Source: Candidatus Dormiibacterota bacterium (GTDB taxonomy: Bacteria; Chloroflexota; Dormibacteria; Aeolococcales; Aeolococcaceae). Taken from it: DNA of 7,345 nucleotides. Made by a program: the position numbers and the translations under genes. Under the pieces are notes generated by a model. It worked only from the letters and a program-made list of their open reading frames with translations. It was not told the DNA's origin and ran no database searches. Positions 5,679 to 7,345 of this stretch are shown in pieces; the stretch's first letter is position 1, and every line of letters starts with the position of its first letter. The stretch covers positions 1 through 7,345 of the forward strand of contig DAIDIX010000089.1 of NCBI GenBank assembly GCA_027451645.1, read 5' to 3'.

Positions 5679-5792
5679 CTATTGTCGGTTGCACTTCACC
5701 TCCCACGCATGTGGGCTGCCGTCCACCTGCAGCATCTCTCCACACTGTAGCTTCTCGTTCCGAATTTCATATCCACACTTGGCACACTGCAC
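5679..5792 (-). CDS. 37-residue four-cysteine zinc-ribbon-like mini-protein, or displaced tail of the metallopeptidase
   Basis: Read from GTG at 5790-5792, the product starts MQCAKCGYEIRNEKLQCG and ends WEVKCNRQ. Cysteines are at 3, 6, 17 and 34. The CxxCG knuckle is typical of zinc ribbons, although the second Cys pair is split (C17, C34) rather than CxxC. GGTGA at 5800-5804 is a good Shine-Dalgarno match, seven bases before GTG, and overlaps the upstream gene's stop region, so coupled translation is plausible. It is the clearest ribosome site in the window. The frame is also the same as that of the upstream gene: after its TAG (5805-5807), 41 sense codons follow without interruption to the next TAG. 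Hence it may equally be a C-terminal zinc-ribbon tail cut off by a nonsense change or joined by read-through. A CCCAC-GCAT-GTGGG stem-loop (5702-5715) lies inside it. Chance cannot be excluded for so short a frame. Confidence 0.45.
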   Translation of the reverse strand: MQCAKCGYEIRNEKLQCGEMLQVDGSPHAWEVKCNRQ

Positions 5793-5804
5793 TATACTTT
5801 CACC

Positions 5805-7345
5805 CTAGAGTGCAAGCGCGTGAGAATGTGACGGCACTGTCTGGCCATTCCAGTATTTCTGGGGGACCTGGAGGGATTTCAGCAGTGTGCGGGCTTCTGT
5901 TCTTCCTCTCCCACGCAACGCAGATACAGTTCCAGCCTCAGCAAGTTTCTTCTCGCCAGCCTCAAACGACCTCGCCATCAGCTGCACTCCCTTTGCAATA
6001 TCACGGGCTGCTGAACCAGGAACAAGATCCGAGAAGAGAAGCTCAAGGGACTTTGACCCACCACCTGCATCAACAAGAGTTGCAAGCGTACTTGCAAATG
6101 ACTTTCCGCTACGCTGAGATGCAGCTGAAACTAGTTCCTTAAGCGTTTCCACCTGCCCCAGATACAAGTCACTCGATGCGTGCACGTCGAGAAGCCGAGG
6201 TTCACGTGAAGCCACTCCGCTTTCAGCGAGAAATCGATCCAAATAGAATTGCGTTGCAAGTTCTGTAAGTCCCTCGGAGAAGTACCTTACACCTGGAAAC
6301 AGTTCCGTAAATGCATGATCTGCTTCCTTTGCATCCACTGGACCGGTGCCATGGATACTTTCATGGAGTACGACAGCAAAAACATCCTTCAGTCGCACTA
6401 GCTGTTGCACCTGCTCTGCTCGTGTCCTCACCTTTGGAAGATCCCCATTGAAGAAATCCTGGAGAAGAGCTGCATAACCTGTACTCAGCATCACAGGGCC
6501 AGTACCCTGCTCGGACTTGTAGTTGAAAAAGCCCCTGACAGATCCATGACCCCGTTCTACATCCCGTGGAATACCTGCAACTATGCCTTGGACATACGAT
6601 CTTCCACCTGTCACTCGTGACATGCAACCAGGCAGAGCTTCAACGAAATTTGTGAGTGCAGGTGCCTTCCCGTCATCAATGGAGATTCCATCAACTGCGG
6701 GAAGTTCTGAGGGATTGTGATGATGAGGTGCCAGGTGAGCAATGTCCTGGAGCAGCTGTTCTCCGAGATCCTGACCCATCCGCACACCGACACTGTCTGA
6801 GCTGAGATTCACAGCCAAAAGCATGAATGAGGTGAGCTCAGATTTCAGCTTCCTCTCAATGGCTTCCGGGGTTGCATCTCTCATTCCCTTCTGTGCTGCC
6901 ACCTCAGCAAGTAGACTGCTGAGCCTACTCATTCGCAAATTTGGTGGTGTGAGCAGGAAGTCCCTGCACAGCTGATCTTGAGTTTGCCCCACAGCTGGGC
7001 CAACTCCCCCAAGAAGGGCAGCGACAACTCCATACGCACTGCCGCCCCCAGTTCCCGTGTCACACAGGTCCATGCCGCGTAGAGACTCCACGCCCTTTGT
7101 ACGGAGAATTTCTGGGAGAACCTGGTTAGCTGCTGTGATAGCAATCCCTACGTTAAGAAACTCGTCAAGACCGCTGCGCGAATCCTCTTGTGGCCCATAT
7201 TCCTCAAATGCTGCGCTCAATGCTGCAATTAGTGCTGTACTTCCTTCAGCAAGTACTTCAACACTGGGATTTCGCGATGCAAAAAGGTCTGCTATCGGCC
7301 CGCCTACATGCTTTGCACTGACATTGACGCTCCGTGAACGAGGTT
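5805..7345 (-). CDS. Large protein with HExxH metallopeptidase-like motif, 5' end outside window
   Basis: The frame is open to the right window edge: 41 sense codons precede the first candidate start (TTG, 7218-7220), with no ATG and no stop, so the true start lies beyond. At least 512 residues are visible. I do not recognise the family. Counting from the TTG codon, HESIH (286-290) within FAVVLHESIHGTG is an HExxH zinc site. FSEGLTELATQF (314-325) supplies Glu316 or Glu320 as a possible third ligand, about 26-30 residues after the second His, the gluzincin arrangement. A Gly-rich hydrophobic stretch (58-78, GGGSAYGVVAALLGGVGPAVG) may be a turn-rich core or membrane-active segment. No signal peptide is visible because the N-terminus is missing. 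Without it, the choice between a secreted protease, toxin-like effector and phage-derived protein is open. The product ends SHSHALAL at a TAG, followed in frame by the cysteine-rich mini-protein. The motif is seen; peptidase activity is inferred. Confidence 0.8.
   Translation of the reverse strand, partial: PRSRSVNVSAKHVGGPIADLFASRNPSVEVLAEGSTALIAALSAAFEEYGPQEDSRSGLDEFLNVGIAITAANQVLPEILRTKGVESLRGMDLCDTGTGGGSAYGVVAALLGGVGPAVGQTQDQLCRDFLLTPPNLRMSRLSSLLAEVAAQKGMRDATPEAIERKLKSELTSFMLLAVNLSSDSVGVRMGQDLGEQLLQDIAHLAPHHHNPSELPAVDGISIDDGKAPALTNFVEALPGCMSRVTGGRSYVQGIVAGIPRDVERGHGSVRGFFNYKSEQGTGPVMLSTGYAALLQDFFNGDLPKVRTRAEQVQQLVRLKDVFAVVLHESIHGTGPVDAKEADHAFTELFPGVRYFSEGLTELATQFYLDRFLAESGVASREPRLLDVHASSDLYLGQVETLKELVSAASQRSGKSFASTLATLVDAGGGSKSLELLFSDLVPGSAARDIAKGVQLMARSFEAGEKKLAEAGTVSALRGRGRTEARTLLKSLQVPQKYWNGQTVPSHSHALAL

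Noticed and set aside
5312..6142. 276-codon open frame on the plus strand
   Set aside because: It spans the antisense of the lipoprotein start, the mini-gene and the end of the HExxH gene. The minus-strand reading gives a proper lipobox and an HExxH motif; this one gives low-complexity sequence.
1..7345. CRISPR arrays, tRNA and rRNA genes
   Set aside because: The only direct repeats in series are the two or three units at 1-77, with no spacer pattern. No cloverleaf-like or rRNA-like segment was seen by eye.

Overview
The window is bacterial chromosomal DNA of moderate GC content (roughly the mid-50s percent by eye). Its genes are tightly packed and rich in TGCA tetramers. Most gene starts lack a clear Shine-Dalgarno sequence. 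The exporter families (a COG3559-type ABC-2 permease with a YSRGNKQK-type ATPase) are, to my knowledge, commonest in Actinomycetota, Chloroflexota and Firmicutes-like lineages. The TAnnnT box six bases before two start codons also resembles leaderless expression in such groups. I cannot name the organism from the sequence alone.

Layout. Bases 1-77 carry a 25-bp-period repeat array that resembles one end of an IS21-type insertion sequence whose body lies outside the window. A small unrecognised protein follows (131-640, +). Bases 641-792 hold two inverted repeats and a palindromic start-proximal box. Next is an efflux block on the + strand: an ABC ATPase (793-1680) and a 12-helix ABC-2 permease (1687-3306), six bases apart, together forming a complete exporter. 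A 103-bp gap follows, with a strong hairpin and T-run that reads as a terminator only on the minus strand. Then comes a 12-helix MFS drug/proton antiporter (3410-4666). Both exporter blocks start just after nearly the same box (CACC-GG-ACGATATC), so joint regulation is plausible.

The right part is read from the minus strand, convergent with the exporters across a 290-bp gap that holds several stem-loops. In the direction of transcription it has: a large unrecognised protein with an HExxH metallopeptidase motif (5805 to the window edge, 5' end missing); a 37-residue four-cysteine mini-protein (5679-5792) that the six-frame list misses; and a lipoprotein with a clear lipobox and four further cysteines (4957-5595). 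The mini-protein lies in the same reading frame as the metallopeptidase, separated from it only by one TAG codon. It also has its own GGTGA ribosome site overlapping that stop. It is either a coupled mini-gene or the severed or read-through zinc-ribbon tail of the metallopeptidase.

The efflux genes are readily recognised. The least explained part is the minus-strand set of metallopeptidase, cysteine-rich mini-protein and lipoprotein. No CRISPR array, rRNA or tRNA was seen.
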